From Rathayibacter sp. VKM Ac-2759 (lineage in GTDB: Bacteria > Actinomycetota > Actinomycetes > Actinomycetales > Microbacteriaceae): a stretch of DNA of 64,000 nucleotides. The translations under genes and the position numbers were made by a program. Shown here piece after piece: positions 45,268-58,426 of this stretch. Positions within the stretch are counted from its first letter, which is position 1, and each line of letters starts with the position of its first letter. The stretch spans positions 620,001 to 684,000 of the forward strand of contig NZ_CP047176.1 in the NCBI RefSeq assembly GCF_009834225.1, written 5' to 3'. The notes beneath the pieces are model-generated. The model ran no database searches and was not told the DNA's origin. It saw only the letters and a program-made list of their open reading frames with translations.

Positions 45268-46611
45268 TCACGACGAACGCGATGGCGGAGATTTCTCGAC
45301 ACGCTCGGTTTCGACTCCCGCCGCCGGGCGGACCTCGGCCAAGCGCTGCTCGAGAAAGGCGCGCTCGGCGGAGTTCGCCGTGAGGTCGATCGCCCGTCGG
45401 TACGACTCGGTCGCGCCTGCGATGTCGCCGAGGCGGCGCAGCAGGTCGGCGCGGGTGGCGGGAAGGTAGGGGTAGGCGGCGAGCCGGGGATCGGTCATCA
45501 GCTCGTCCAGGAGCGGCAGGGCGGCGGCCGGCCCGTCGGCGAACGCCACGGCGGCGGCCCGGTTGAGTGCGACCACCGGGGTGTTCCACACCGCCAGCAG
45601 CCGGTCGTAGAGGTGCACGACGCGCGGCCAGTCGGTCTGCTCCAGAGACGGCGCCGTCGCGTGCACGCCGGCGATCGCCGCCTGCAGGGTGAACCGCCCT
45701 GGTGGGCCGGACGCCAGCGCCCCCGCTGTCACGGTCAGCCCCTCCAGAATCGCGCGCTGGTCCCAGCGGGTCCGGTCCTGGTCGGCGAGCAGGAGCAGTC
45801 GGCCCTGCTCGTCGGTGCGGGTGGCCCGGCGCGCGTCGGTGAGGAGCAGCAGGCCGAGCAGGCCGCGGGTCTCGGCCTGCTCGGGGAGCATTGCGGCGAG
45901 GGTGCGCGCGAGGTGCAGGGCGCGGTCGCAGAGCGCCTCCTGGACGAGCGCGTCCCCCTCGCGGGCCGTGTGGCCGGTGCTGAAGAGCAGGTGGACGGCG
46001 GTGAGCACGCTGTCCAGTCGCTCGGGCAGCTCCGCCCGACCCGGGACCCGGTAGGGGATCCGTGCTTGGGAGATCTTCTTCTTGGCCCGGGTGATCCGTG
46101 CCGCCATGGTCGGCTCGGACACCAGGAAGGCCCGGGCGACGTCGGGCGTGGGCACGCCGCAGACCAGGCGCAGGGTGAGGGCGACCTGGGCCTCGGGGGC
46201 CAGGGTGGGATGGCAGCAGGTGAACACCAGTCGGAGCCGGTCGTCCGGCACCGCGGCGTCGGGCTGGTCCGGGTCGGCCGGGTCGTCGTGATCGACTGTC
46301 GCCGGCTCCACGAGCATCGGGAGCTTGCGTCGGAGGGTGACCTCGCGACGCAACCGGTCCCGTGCATGGTTTCGCGCCGCGGTGGTCAGCCACGCGCCGG
46401 GCCGCTCGGGTATGCCGTCCCGGGTCCAGGCCCGCAGCGCGCTGACGTACGCCTCCTGCGCGCACTCCTCGGCGACGTCCAGGTCGCCTGCGACGCGCAC
46501 GGTGGCGGACAGCACGAAGGCCCACTCGGAGCGGTGGGCCTGCGCCAGCGCAGCGACGACCGCGTCCGCCTGCTGGGCGGACGCGGTCGGCTCGTCGCTG
46601 TGGATGATCAG
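45268..46611 (-). CDS. ECF RNA polymerase sigma factor of the YciI-associated (ECF42-like) group
   Basis: About 447 residues. Sigma region 2 ([19 protein letters not shown]) and region 4 ([19 protein letters not shown], then [12 protein letters not shown]) are followed by a long C-terminal DUF6596/TPR-like extension ending [20 protein letters not shown]. This class is normally encoded after a YciI/DGPF protein, as here. No ATG, GTG or TTG is present at the expected start; CTG 46611, overlapping the TGA of the upstream gene, is the only near-cognate, so translation is probably coupled or starts at a rare codon. Such factors lack classical anti-sigma partners. Confidence 0.85.
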   Translation of the reverse strand: MIIHSDEPTASAQQADAVVAALAQAHRSEWAFVLSATVRVAGDLDVAEECAQEAYVSALRAWTRDGIPERPGAWLTTAARNHARDRLRREVTLRRKLPMLVEPATVDHDDPADPDQPDAAVPDDRLRLVFTCCHPTLAPEAQVALTLRLVCGVPTPDVARAFLVSEPTMAARITRAKKKISQARIPYRVPGRAELPERLDSVLTAVHLLFSTGHTAREGDALVQEALCDRALHLARTLAAMLPEQAETRGLLGLLLLTDARRATRTDEQGRLLLLADQDRTRWDQRAILEGLTVTAGALASGPPGRFTLQAAIAGVHATAPSLEQTDWPRVVHLYDRLLAVWNTPVVALNRAAAVAFADGPAAALPLLDELMTDPRLAAYPYLPATRADLLRRLGDIAGATESYRRAIDLTANSAERAFLEQRLAEVRPAAGVETERVEKSPPSRSS

Positions 46612-46964
46612 AACGGGTTCGTCGACGGGTCCACGAGCGGGCGGACCTCGACGCCGCCGCCGGGGGCCGGGCACAGCTTGGCGATCTCGACGGCATGGTC
46701 GAGGTCGCGTGCCTCGACGATGTAGTAGCCGCCGAAGGCCTCCTTGGTCTCGACGAACGGGCCGTCCGTCACGGTGCTGCCACCCTTGATCGTGGTGGCC
46801 GTCGTCGTGGGCGCGAGCGCGCCCCCGCCCGCGAGGGACCCGCCGAGCTCGGAGACCTGCTGGGTGAAGGCGTTGTGCGCGTCGAGCACCGCGCCCCACG
46901 TCTCGGGCGAGGCGTTCGCGTAGAACGACGGGTCTTCGTAGATGAGGATCGCGTACTGGGACAT
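46608..46964 (-). CDS. YciI family (DGPF-domain) protein
   Basis: A 118-residue protein starting at ATG 46964 with AGGAGGG upstream. It has the signature [18 protein letters not shown] and the ferredoxin-like pattern AILIYEDP...[13 protein letters not shown]. In Actinobacteria DGPF proteins are encoded with ECF42-type sigma factors and are thought to be linked to their control. The gene overlaps the start of the sigma gene. Confidence 0.9.
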   Translation of the reverse strand: MSQYAILIYEDPSFYANASPETWGAVLDAHNAFTQQVSELGGSLAGGGALAPTTTATTIKGGSTVTDGPFVETKEAFGGYYIVEARDLDHAVEIAKLCPAPGGGVEVRPLVDPSTNPF

Positions 46965-47096
46965 GGGTCTGCCCTCCTGTATCAGGTGCGGGCCGGCCTG
47001 TCCGGCTCCGTCACTCATGACGACGAACATCCTGCCGCCGAATCGACAGCCAGGCCCGAATCTTCTTCTTTCAGGGAACGACGGATCAGCTGCGAC

Positions 47097-47624
47097 TCAG
47101 CCGGAGCCGGCCGGGCGATTCCTCGCTCGGTCGAAGAGATCGTCAGGGCTGTGCAGTGCGGTGCCGACAGACACGTACGTGGCATAGGCCAGCCAGATCA
47201 AACGCGGGACGAGAGCCCACGCCGCCTTCCTGTCGATGCGGGCCGTCGCGGCGGTGGCGTGCACTGTCGTGGCGAGTCCGGCGACAGTGTCGACCGCGCC
47301 GAGAACGGGGCTTCGGAGCCCGAAGTAGACGGAGGAGAAGCCCGCGAAGAGGACCCACGTGATTCCTTCGGAGACCAGGACGCTTCGGCGGCCCCGAGTG
47401 CTCGGGGGCAGGTTGACGATGCGCAGGTCGCTCCACAGCGTGAGGATGTTGTTGACAGCCCACGCCGGCGCGAAGACCCAGCCGGGCGGAGAGCCGGGGG
47501 GCGTTCTCAGCCGCGCGAAGTAGCTCTCATCGCCGTTGTACCCAGCAGGCAGCGCGCTGGCGATGTTCGCTGCGATGCCCAGAACAGCCGCGTGCTTCCA
47601 GCCGTACTTCCGTCGTGTGGTCAT
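47097..47624 (-). CDS. TspO/MBR-like membrane protein
   Basis: A 175-residue protein with about five hydrophobic helices. The pattern PPGWVFAPAWAVNNILTLWS corresponds to helix 2 of the TspO/MBR family (P-x-W-x-F-x-x-x-W). ALVPRLIWLAYATYVSV corresponds to helix 5, with Pro and Trp in the expected places. TspO proteins bind tetrapyrroles or sterols. The N-terminus is shorter in conserved residues than in canonical TspO. It is divergent from a MarR gene, which may repress it. Confidence 0.75.
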   Translation of the reverse strand: MTTRRKYGWKHAAVLGIAANIASALPAGYNGDESYFARLRTPPGSPPGWVFAPAWAVNNILTLWSDLRIVNLPPSTRGRRSVLVSEGITWVLFAGFSSVYFGLRSPVLGAVDTVAGLATTVHATAATARIDRKAAWALVPRLIWLAYATYVSVGTALHSPDDLFDRARNRPAGSG

Positions 47625-47692
47625 CTCTCCTATCCTTCGGTGAAGGAATGGTTCCGTTGCCTAGTGTTTGGTTTGCGGACGGACCTGTCAAG

Positions 47693-47707
47693 TAGGATCA
47701 CGAGGTG
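47693..47707 (+). promoter_or_regulatory. -10 element of the second marR gene
   Basis: TAGGAT at 47693-47698, six bases before GTG 47705, again leaderless. CCTTC-GGT-GAAGG in the same intergenic space (about 47634-47646) could be an operator. Confidence 0.4.
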
Positions 47708-48232
47708 AACGCCGATTCCGAGTACCCGCCCGATGAGGCCGTGGAACGATCGAGGATGTCCGCCCACGAGTTGAGCTGGTCGCTGCGTTCGACCCATCGG
47801 GCGGCGGGAGAGGCCGATCGGGCTCTGGCTGCGCACCTGTCGCTGCGACCGTTGGAGTACGACGCGATCGAGCACATCATGTCCAGCGAGAGCGACCCGA
47901 TCGGGCCGGTGGAACTCGCCTCCCGACTCGGGATCAGCCCCGGATCGGCGACGGAGCTGATCGACCGCCTCGAGCGGTACGGGCACGTCACCCGCGAGCG
48001 TGGTGCCGTGGACCGTCGACGGGTGCTCGTCACCGCGCGCCCCGAAGCCATCGGCCGCATCCTCAGCGATCTCTCCCCCCTGTTCGCCGAGCTCGATGGT
48101 CTCGCGGCGGGTTTCAGCGCCGACGAGCAGGTGAGTATTCAGCGGTACCTCCGCGACGCATCCGCGCTGCTCACCCGCTACGCGTCGTCACTGCGGCACA
48201 AAGATCCGGCCGGTGAGCGGCGAGTCGACTGA
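47705..48232 (+). CDS. MarR family transcriptional regulator
   Basis: A 175-residue winged-helix protein. RPLEYDAIEHIM begins the DNA-binding domain, and PVELASRLGISPGSATELID plus RLERYGHVTRERGAVDRRR form the recognition helix and wing. It is divergent from the TspO-like gene across 80 bp, so it probably controls that gene and itself. The start is GTG 47705 because of the correctly spaced -10 hexamer. Confidence 0.88.
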   Translation: MNADSEYPPDEAVERSRMSAHELSWSLRSTHRAAGEADRALAAHLSLRPLEYDAIEHIMSSESDPIGPVELASRLGISPGSATELIDRLERYGHVTRERGAVDRRRVLVTARPEAIGRILSDLSPLFAELDGLAAGFSADEQVSIQRYLRDASALLTRYASSLRHKDPAGERRVD

Positions 48233-48576
48233 CCCGCACACCGCGCCCGCGAGCGAGAAAGCGTGGGAGGCCGACGCCCGCAGCCGAATGCACGGCCGCG
48301 TGGTACGAGCTCCTCGTGACCTCCATCCTCGACGCCTTCGCCGACGGGACCGTACCGTTGAAGCTCCTCGTGGACGAGGGGCAGCGAGCGCTGGGTGATC
48401 ACCCGGCCTTCCCGGGCGGGCGACCGGGCAATGACATCCGCTTCACCGAGGTCGACCTCGAGGCCAGGGGAGTAGTGGAACGGATCCCGCCCGCCCTCTC
48501 CGACGGGACCAAGGGCCCTTGGAGGTCCGCCGCGCCCGGATCAGGCTGGTGGCCTCGGGTAGCACGGGGAGGCGTC
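48233..48576. other. Intergenic stretch with a protein-like frame
   Basis: The frame from 48316 (VTSILDAFADGTVPLKLLVD, then PAFPGGRPGNDIRFTEVDLE) is continuous with the CPBP gene but lacks a ribosome-binding site. It may be the remains of another protein rather than an N-terminal extension. Confidence 0.3.
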
Positions 48577-49506
48577 ATGGAGCTGCAGACCTCGCCGCTC
48601 GTCGAGATGGCGGCGGAGGCGAGACGTCCGACGCGCTGGTGGCTCGCCTGGATCGTCGGGGCGATCGTGATCACGGTCGGCACGGTCCTCGGTGACGTGA
48701 TCGGATCGGCGGTCCTCGGCAGTCCCGGGCCGACCGACACCCGCTACCAGTTCACGGAGCTCTTCCTCTTCGGCACGACGCTGCTCCTGCTGTTCCTCTG
48801 GGTGCGCCTGAAGGAGAAGCGGCGGTTCTCCTCGATCGGCTTCCGCGGCGCGAACCCCGTCGGGAAGGTACTGCTGGGCCTCGTGATCGGCGCCGCGATG
48901 ATGACGCTGGGCGTGCTGATCCCGTGGTCGTTGGGTGAGTACGCGATCGACGTGTCACCGCACACGACTCTCGGAGCGTCCGCGCTCGTCCCGGTCGCCC
49001 TGCTGCTCCCCGTCTTCCTGGTGCAGGCGTCCACCGAGGAGGCCGTGCTGCGCGGATACATGCTCCAGGTCGCCGGACGGCAGATCAACGGCGTCGTCGC
49101 CATCGTCGCCGGCTCGGTGCTCTTCGCGGTCCTCCACCTCGACTTCGAGCCGATCGTGCTGGCGAACATCACCCTGTACGCGGTGTTCGCCTCGTTCCTG
49201 GCGCTGGGGCAGGGGAACCTGTGGCTCGTCGCCGGCATCCACACCGGGTGGAACTACTTCCAGGGCAACGTCTTCGGCCTGCCGGTCAGCGGCAACGCCG
49301 AGGCCAGCAGCCTGTTCGCGTTCGGGCCCGCGCCCGACTCGCAGGCCCTCCTCACCGGCGGGGACTTCGGCGTCGAGGCGAGCCTCGTCGGCACGGCGAT
49401 CCTCGCGATCGCGACGGTGATCGCCGTCACCTACTACCGCCGCCAGGAGAGGCGGCGCCGGGCGCTGCGGAGTCCCGCGGTGCATCAGCCGTCAGAGCGA
49501 GCGTGA
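48577..49506 (+). CDS. CPBP family intramembrane metalloprotease
   Basis: A 309-residue protein with about eight transmembrane helices. The CPBP (Abi/Rce1-like) active-site motifs are STEEAVLRGYML (E-E-x-x-x-R), LFAVLHLDFE (motif 2 His) and HTGWNYFQGNVF (motif 3 His and Asn). The length is typical. Family members include the CAAX prenyl-protein proteases and bacteriocin-immunity proteins; the substrate is unknown. ATG 48577 follows GGGGAGG. Confidence 0.9.
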   Translation: MELQTSPLVEMAAEARRPTRWWLAWIVGAIVITVGTVLGDVIGSAVLGSPGPTDTRYQFTELFLFGTTLLLLFLWVRLKEKRRFSSIGFRGANPVGKVLLGLVIGAAMMTLGVLIPWSLGEYAIDVSPHTTLGASALVPVALLLPVFLVQASTEEAVLRGYMLQVAGRQINGVVAIVAGSVLFAVLHLDFEPIVLANITLYAVFASFLALGQGNLWLVAGIHTGWNYFQGNVFGLPVSGNAEASSLFAFGPAPDSQALLTGGDFGVEASLVGTAILAIATVIAVTYYRRQERRRRALRSPAVHQPSERA

Positions 49507-49605
49507 CCCGGGAACGATGACACTCCCGCCCACGCTCCACGAGGTCGTCCGATCGGCGCGACGGCCTGCACCACACCAGCAGCACCACCCCCGAACGGAG
49601 AAGCC

Positions 49606-49950
49606 ATGACCACCTCATCCACCCCGTCGACCGTCTCATCCGCACCGATCCCCGGCAGGACGCTCGGGATCATCGCGGTCGTGGTGGCCGTGTTCTTCAA
49701 CGTGATCGGGCTGATCCTCGGGATCGTCGCGCTCGTCCAGAGCCGCAGGGCCGGCTACAGGAACGGTCCCGCCGTCGCGGCGATCATCGTCGGCGCGATC
49801 TTCACCGTCGCCGCGATCATCGCGACCATCGCGATCGTGACGGTCGCGGGCTTCTCCGCCGAGGCGTACCAGGCCTGCCAGGCCGTCGACTTCTCGGGCA
49901 CCGTCACCGTCGGCGGTCGGGAGGTGGCCTGCAGCACCATCAATCCGTAG
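49606..49950 (+). CDS. DUF4190-like small membrane protein
   Basis: A 114-residue protein with two hydrophobic helices separated by SRRAGYRNGPA: residues 20-45 (TLGIIAVVVAVFFNVIGLIL) and 55-85. The DUF4190 layout of two helices joined by a short basic loop is clear. The C-terminal 30 residues, with two cysteines (YQACQA, EVACST), would be outside the cell. Function unknown. Confidence 0.75.
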   Translation: MTTSSTPSTVSSAPIPGRTLGIIAVVVAVFFNVIGLILGIVALVQSRRAGYRNGPAVAAIIVGAIFTVAAIIATIAIVTVAGFSAEAYQACQAVDFSGTVTVGGREVACSTINP

Positions 49951-49977
49951 CCCGGACGCTCGACCGGCGGGCTACGG
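49945..49977 (+). terminator. Terminator of the DUF4190-like gene
   Basis: CCGTAGCCCG pairs with CGGGCTACGG across a 13-base loop, overlapping the stop codon. Confidence 0.65.
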
Positions 49978-50397
49978 GAGGGCCGGGACCTTGGTCCCGT
50001 CGAACGGCCGCCGCGACGAGGAGAGTTCGACGCGTGTCCTGGAAGGGTGTCCCGGCCGGCTTCCGGGACGCATCCAGAGGAGGAGCGCAGCATGGCGGAT
50101 CCCGAATGCGGCCGACGGCTGTCAGCGGCCCCGCGCCGCGACGGTGGCAGTGCGCGCTCCTTCGACTGGCCGGCTTCCCGGACGCGCCGGGCGAGGGGCT
50201 CGGCCCCGGGGAGCCGAGATCGTGGACGTCGACGCCTGCGGTCTCTACGACGGCCGCCGCGGGCGGTCCGGAGCGCGCCTCCGCCCTGCGCGGCGCAGAG
50301 CGTCGGCGTCGGCTGAGCGCTCTCGGCGTCGGAGCCCTCCGACGTCTCGTCGGGCTGCGGCTCTCCGCGACGGCCCATCACTGTGGAAGGAACCATC
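49978..50397. other. Intergenic stretch, no convincing gene
   Basis: Short Arg/Ser/Pro-rich frames in all three plus frames, none with coding character. It may contain the promoter of the following YciI-like gene. Confidence 0.4.
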
Positions 50398-50694
50398 ATG
50401 TCGAGCTTCGTCCTGCTCTACCTCGGAGGCACCGCGCCCGAGAGTCCCGCTGATCGGGCCGCCTCGGAGGAGGCCTGGGGCGCGTGGTTCGCGCGCGTCG
50501 GGGACGCGTTGACCGACCCCGGGAGCCCGTTCGCCGGATCGTTCTCGACCGGCGCCGACCACGCCCCGAGCGGGGTCACCGGGTACAGCATCGTCCAGGC
50601 CGCTGACTCCTCCGCGGTCGAGCACCTGCTCGACGGGCATCCCCATCTCCTGAGCGGCGGAACGATCGAAGCGCACGAGACCGTCCCGATGTGA
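50398..50694 (+). CDS. YciI-like (DGPF-related) small protein
   Basis: A 98-residue ferredoxin-like protein: SSFVLLYLGGTAP, EEAWGAWFARVGDAL, GYSIVQAADSSAVEHLLDGH then PHLLSGGTIEAHETVPM. The pattern matches YCII-related proteins, although the DGPF box is absent. ATG 50398 follows GGAAGGAACC. No sigma gene is adjacent, unlike the copy at 46608..46964. Confidence 0.75.
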   Translation: MSSFVLLYLGGTAPESPADRAASEEAWGAWFARVGDALTDPGSPFAGSFSTGADHAPSGVTGYSIVQAADSSAVEHLLDGHPHLLSGGTIEAHETVPM

Positions 50695-50787
50695 CGCACC
50701 CTCGCGGACCCGGTACCGACCGGACTGCGCCTGGAGATCCTCCGGGCCGTATCGTGCACTCCGGCTGACGTCAGGAAAGGACTGGCC

Positions 50788-51096
50788 ATGGGACAGCTCA
50801 TCTACGGCGCGTGGCGGTGGCGCATCGACTTCGACGACCGCACTCTCCACCATCTGCGCCTCGCGCTGGAGCGTCGCAGGAAGAACGGAGCGTCGTTCCA
50901 GCTGACGTGGACGCAGCGCGGTCGCGCTGAGCACCACCCGAACTCGATCATGATCCATCCCGGTACCCCGCTCGAGTACCACTTCGACGAGAGAGAGACG
51001 AGCGGGATGAACCCGCTCTGGCTGCGCGCACTGCTGCGCCCCGTGCTCAACCAGGACATGGTCGTCATTCCCGAGCCTTCGACGGCCTCGCGCTGA
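50788..51096 (+). CDS. Small Microbacteriaceae-type protein (DUF7882-like)
   Basis: A 102-residue protein, MGQLIYGAWRWRIDFDDRTL continuing to a tail with NPLWLRALLRPVLNQDMVVI. The start M-G-x-L-x-Y-G, the F-D-D-R-x-L-x-H-L segment and the late L-W-L-x-A-L match a short conserved family that I know mainly from Microbacteriaceae, where several copies per genome are common. Function unknown. ATG 50788 follows GGAAAGGA. Confidence 0.75.
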   Translation: MGQLIYGAWRWRIDFDDRTLHHLRLALERRRKNGASFQLTWTQRGRAEHHPNSIMIHPGTPLEYHFDERETSGMNPLWLRALLRPVLNQDMVVIPEPSTASR

Positions 51097-51182
51097 ACCC
51101 CGGTGAGCCCACCCGCGACGCGGTCCGACATCGGCGTCCGCGCCGTCGAGCACTTGCGCGGCGTCGTCGGGGATTCTCGTAT

Positions 51183-51332
51183 CGCAGACATCGCCACCAG
51201 GTCCGCTTCCACCTCCCCTCCGACTTCCCCGACCGCGTCTTCACCCCCGGATCCGAGCACACCTCCCAGGCCACCGACCTCTTCGTCCAACTCGAAACAT
51301 GGGCCGGCGCCCTGCGCACCGTCCGCCCCTGA
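51183..51332 (+). pseudogene. 3' fragment of an unidentified gene
   Basis: The frame reads HQVRFHLPSDFPDRVFTPGS then QATDLFVQLETWAGALRTVR and TGA. It is strongly protein-like, with Cs in third positions, but has no start. Family not recognised. Confidence 0.35.
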
Positions 51333-51498
51333 AGCCTCACAGCACCTGACGGAGACGGCACCGTGACCACTCCGTTCTGCGACCACGCCCGCGGCGTCCT
51401 CGACGACGCCGAGAATGCCGAGAACGGCGACCTCGCCACGGAACACCGGTCGTTCTCGCAGGTCGGGGTGAACGGCGCGCCCACCGCACGCGCCGCCC

Positions 51499-55813
<4,315 letters not shown>

Positions 55814-55846
55814 GGCGCGGTGCGACGGAGCGGACGGGTCGACCGG

Positions 55847-56836
55847 TCAGGCCGACTCGCGCCGGATCAGGGAGAGCTGCGGCGCCGAGTCCCGTCGCGG
55901 GGCCGGTTCTCCCGCCGCCGCGCTGAGCGCGAGCTGCGCGAAGTACCGGCCGAGGCCCGCGTCGTCGACGTGGACGGTGGTCAGGGAGGGGACGATCAGC
56001 TGCGCGAGCGGCGAGTCGTCGTGGCCGACGACGGAGAGGTCCTGCGGGACCGAGAGACCGAGCCGGATCGCCGCGCCGACGACGAGAGCGGCGATGTCGT
56101 CGTTGTAGGCGACGACGCCGGTGACTCCGGTGCGGTGCCAGTGCTCGACCAGGGCGTGGACGCTCCCGGCGTCGACGTCGGCGCGCTCGAGGCCCGGCAG
56201 TCCGCGGTCGCGCGCGGCTCGCCCGGCGACGGCGAACCGGGAGGCGACGAGGCTGCCCAGGCGCGGATCGGGGGAGGAGGCGAAGACGAGGCGACGCCGC
56301 TCCTGCGCGAGCAGGTGCTCCACCTGCAGGCGGGGGCCCTGACTGAAGGAGGCGTCGTCGCCGTTCCCCGGTTCGTCGGGAGAGGGGATGACGACCGGCA
56401 CGCCCGCCGCCCGGATCTCGTCGTAGCGGGCGCGAGTGAAGGGCAGCATCCCCATCACCACGTCGGGCTGGAGGGTCTCCCAGAGCGGACGCGCCCGCCC
56501 GCTGGCGTGAGGGGTCATCGTGACGAGGGAGTAACCGGCCTCGTCGAGAGCGGTGGACGCCTCGTCGACGTGCCGGCGCATGCTGTACTCCATCGGCCAG
56601 TCCGGCAGCACCAGGAGGATGATGCGGCTCCGACCGCTCGCCAGGGCCTGCGCGGCGAGGTGGGGGCGGTAGCCGAGGCGCTGCGCGGCGGCGAGGACCC
56701 TGGTGCGGGTCGCCTCCGAGATGGTCTGCCCCGGGGTGTCGTTGAGGACGAAGCCGACGGTGGCGCGGGAGACCCCGACCGCACGCGCGATGTCGGCGGC
56801 CGTCACCCGCTTCTCGGTCGTGGCTGCGCCCGTCAT
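55847..56836 (-). CDS. LacI family transcriptional regulator
   Basis: A 329-residue LacI/GalR regulator. N-terminal HTH: VTAADIARAVGVSRATVGFV, hinge LAAQALASGRS. The periplasmic-binding-like effector domain follows (VTGVVAYNDDIAALVVGAAI near residue 240). The gene is divergent from a transporter-glycosidase cluster. Three CGCGCTAGC elements in the shared intergenic region are probably its operators. The inducer is likely a rhamnose- or glucose-containing sugar. Confidence 0.9.
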   Translation of the reverse strand: MTGAATTEKRVTAADIARAVGVSRATVGFVLNDTPGQTISEATRTRVLAAAQRLGYRPHLAAQALASGRSRIILLVLPDWPMEYSMRRHVDEASTALDEAGYSLVTMTPHASGRARPLWETLQPDVVMGMLPFTRARYDEIRAAGVPVVIPSPDEPGNGDDASFSQGPRLQVEHLLAQERRRLVFASSPDPRLGSLVASRFAVAGRAARDRGLPGLERADVDAGSVHALVEHWHRTGVTGVVAYNDDIAALVVGAAIRLGLSVPQDLSVVGHDDSPLAQLIVPSLTTVHVDDAGLGRYFAQLALSAAAGEPAPRRDSAPQLSLIRRESA

Positions 56837-56874
56837 CCTGCTCCGTCCCGCTCTCCGACGAGCCTAGGGCTTGT

Positions 56875-56967
56875 GCGCGCTAGCCCCTCCGATGAAACGA
56901 TCCATCCGATCGCTTGCACGCGCTAGCGAGGGCGGGCTAGTCTCTCGTCAGCTAGCTCGCGCTAGCG
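56875..56967. promoter_or_regulatory. Three CGCGCTAGC operator-like sites
   Basis: GCGCGCTAGC (56875-56884), CGCGCTAGCG (56919-56928) and CGCGCTAGCG (56958-56967), spaced 44 and 39 bp apart, have the central CG-rich palindromic character of LacI-family operators. Spacing near four helical turns would allow looping. Confidence 0.65.
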
Positions 56968-57002
56968 CCCGCACCGCGGCCCTCTCGACAATGGAGTCCT
57001 CA

Positions 57003-58346
57003 ATGGCGACACACCCCGGCGACCGTCCCGTCACCCCACCCACGCCTCAGCCGATCCCGGCACCGCCCGGAGCCGTCGAGGAGCTCGTCCTCTCCGATGC
57101 GCCGCCTCCCGAGACCAAGGCGAGCACCTCGTACATCTGGTTCCAGGTCCTCGGCCAGTTCGGCGTCTTCGTCGCGTTCATCACCCCGCTGGCGATCTCG
57201 CTCTCGATCCGGCTCTCGACCCTCGCGCCGGGCCGCGAGGAGTTCCTCGGCTACATCACGGGCTCCGGTGCGCTGGTCGTCATGCTGACGGCGCCGCTCC
57301 TCGGTGTCCTGAGCGACCGCACCCGCACCCGGTTCGGCCGCCGTCGGCCCTTCATGGTCGTCGGCATGCTCGTCGGCGTCGTCTCGCTGCTGGTCATGGC
57401 CACGGCGCCGAGCGTCCTGCTCCTCGGCGTCGGCTGGGTCCTCGCCCAGCTCGGCTGGGGACAGGTGCTCCAGAACCTGCAGACCTCGATGGCCGACAAG
57501 CTCTCGGAGACGCAGCGCGGCAAGGTGGCCGGCCTGACCGGCTTCGCGACCCAGGTCGCCCCCGTGTTCGGTGTCGTCATCGCAGGCAGTGTCGCGGCCG
57601 ACCCGCTGATGCTGTTCCTGCTCCCCGGCCTGGTCGGAGTCGTCTTCGTCGTCCTGTTCGTGCTGTTCACGCGGGAGGCCGACACCCGCTCGGCGACCTT
57701 CGACGAGCGCCTCTCGCCCGCGACCCTCTTCAGCAAGTACCTCTACAACCCGCGCAGTCACCCCGACTTCTCCTGGGTGTGGCTCGGCCGCTTCCTCTTC
57801 TACTTCGGCCTCACCCTGAACACGACCTTCACCGCGTTCTTCTTCGCCTCCCGCCTCGGTGTCGACGTGACCGAGGTGGCGCCGATCATCGCCACCCTGG
57901 GCCTGTTCGGCATCCTCGCCACCACGCTCGGCGCGATCGGCGGAGGATTCCTCTCCGACCGGCTCCGACGCCGGCGCACCTTCGTCCTCGGCGGCGGCAC
58001 CCTCTTCGCGGTGGGCGCGATCGTCATGGCACTCGCCTCCGACATCCCGGTCCTGATCACCGGCTCCCTGATCACCTCGGTCGGAGTCGGCATGTTCGCC
58101 GCGGTCGATCAGGCGCTGATCCTCGACGTCCTCCCCGAGAAGAGCACGGGGGCCGGTCGCTTCATGGGCATCATCGGCTTCGCCGTCTCGATCCCGCAGG
58201 CCGTCGCGCCCTTCATCGCTCCGCTCTTCCTCGCCGTCGGCGCGGGCGCCGCGGGCGACAAGAACTACACGCTCCTCTACATCGTCGCGGCCGTGTTCAC
58301 GCTGCTCGGCGGACTGGTCGTCATGCGCGTCCGCTCCGTCCGCTGA
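57003..58346 (+). CDS. MFS sugar transporter (SLC45/GPH-like)
   Basis: A 447-residue, 12-helix transporter with a 35-residue Pro-rich N-terminal tail. The motif PLLGVLSDRTRTRFGRRRPF and the helix-2 neighbourhood are typical of sucrose/glycoside-cation symporters of the SLC45/GPH group. Context suggests uptake of rhamnosides or their oligosaccharides. ATG 57003 is chosen over ATG 56991 because GGAG is then six bases upstream. Confidence 0.85.
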   Translation: MATHPGDRPVTPPTPQPIPAPPGAVEELVLSDAPPPETKASTSYIWFQVLGQFGVFVAFITPLAISLSIRLSTLAPGREEFLGYITGSGALVVMLTAPLLGVLSDRTRTRFGRRRPFMVVGMLVGVVSLLVMATAPSVLLLGVGWVLAQLGWGQVLQNLQTSMADKLSETQRGKVAGLTGFATQVAPVFGVVIAGSVAADPLMLFLLPGLVGVVFVVLFVLFTREADTRSATFDERLSPATLFSKYLYNPRSHPDFSWVWLGRFLFYFGLTLNTTFTAFFFASRLGVDVTEVAPIIATLGLFGILATTLGAIGGGFLSDRLRRRRTFVLGGGTLFAVGAIVMALASDIPVLITGSLITSVGVGMFAAVDQALILDVLPEKSTGAGRFMGIIGFAVSIPQAVAPFIAPLFLAVGAGAAGDKNYTLLYIVAAVFTLLGGLVVMRVRSVR

Positions 58347-58426
58347 CCCGGCCCCGCTGACCCGCCGGCCCCGCCGACCCGACCGTCCCGCTGATCCGAT
58401 CCGAACCGCTCCCAGGAAGTACCGAC
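58347..58426. repeat. Degenerate GACCCG/CCCCGC repeats between transporter and rhamnosidase genes
   Basis: An 80-bp linker of imperfectly repeated GACCCG, GCCCCGC and GATCCGA units. It contains no gene; a role in RNA structure or as a slippage-derived spacer is possible. Confidence 0.35.
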
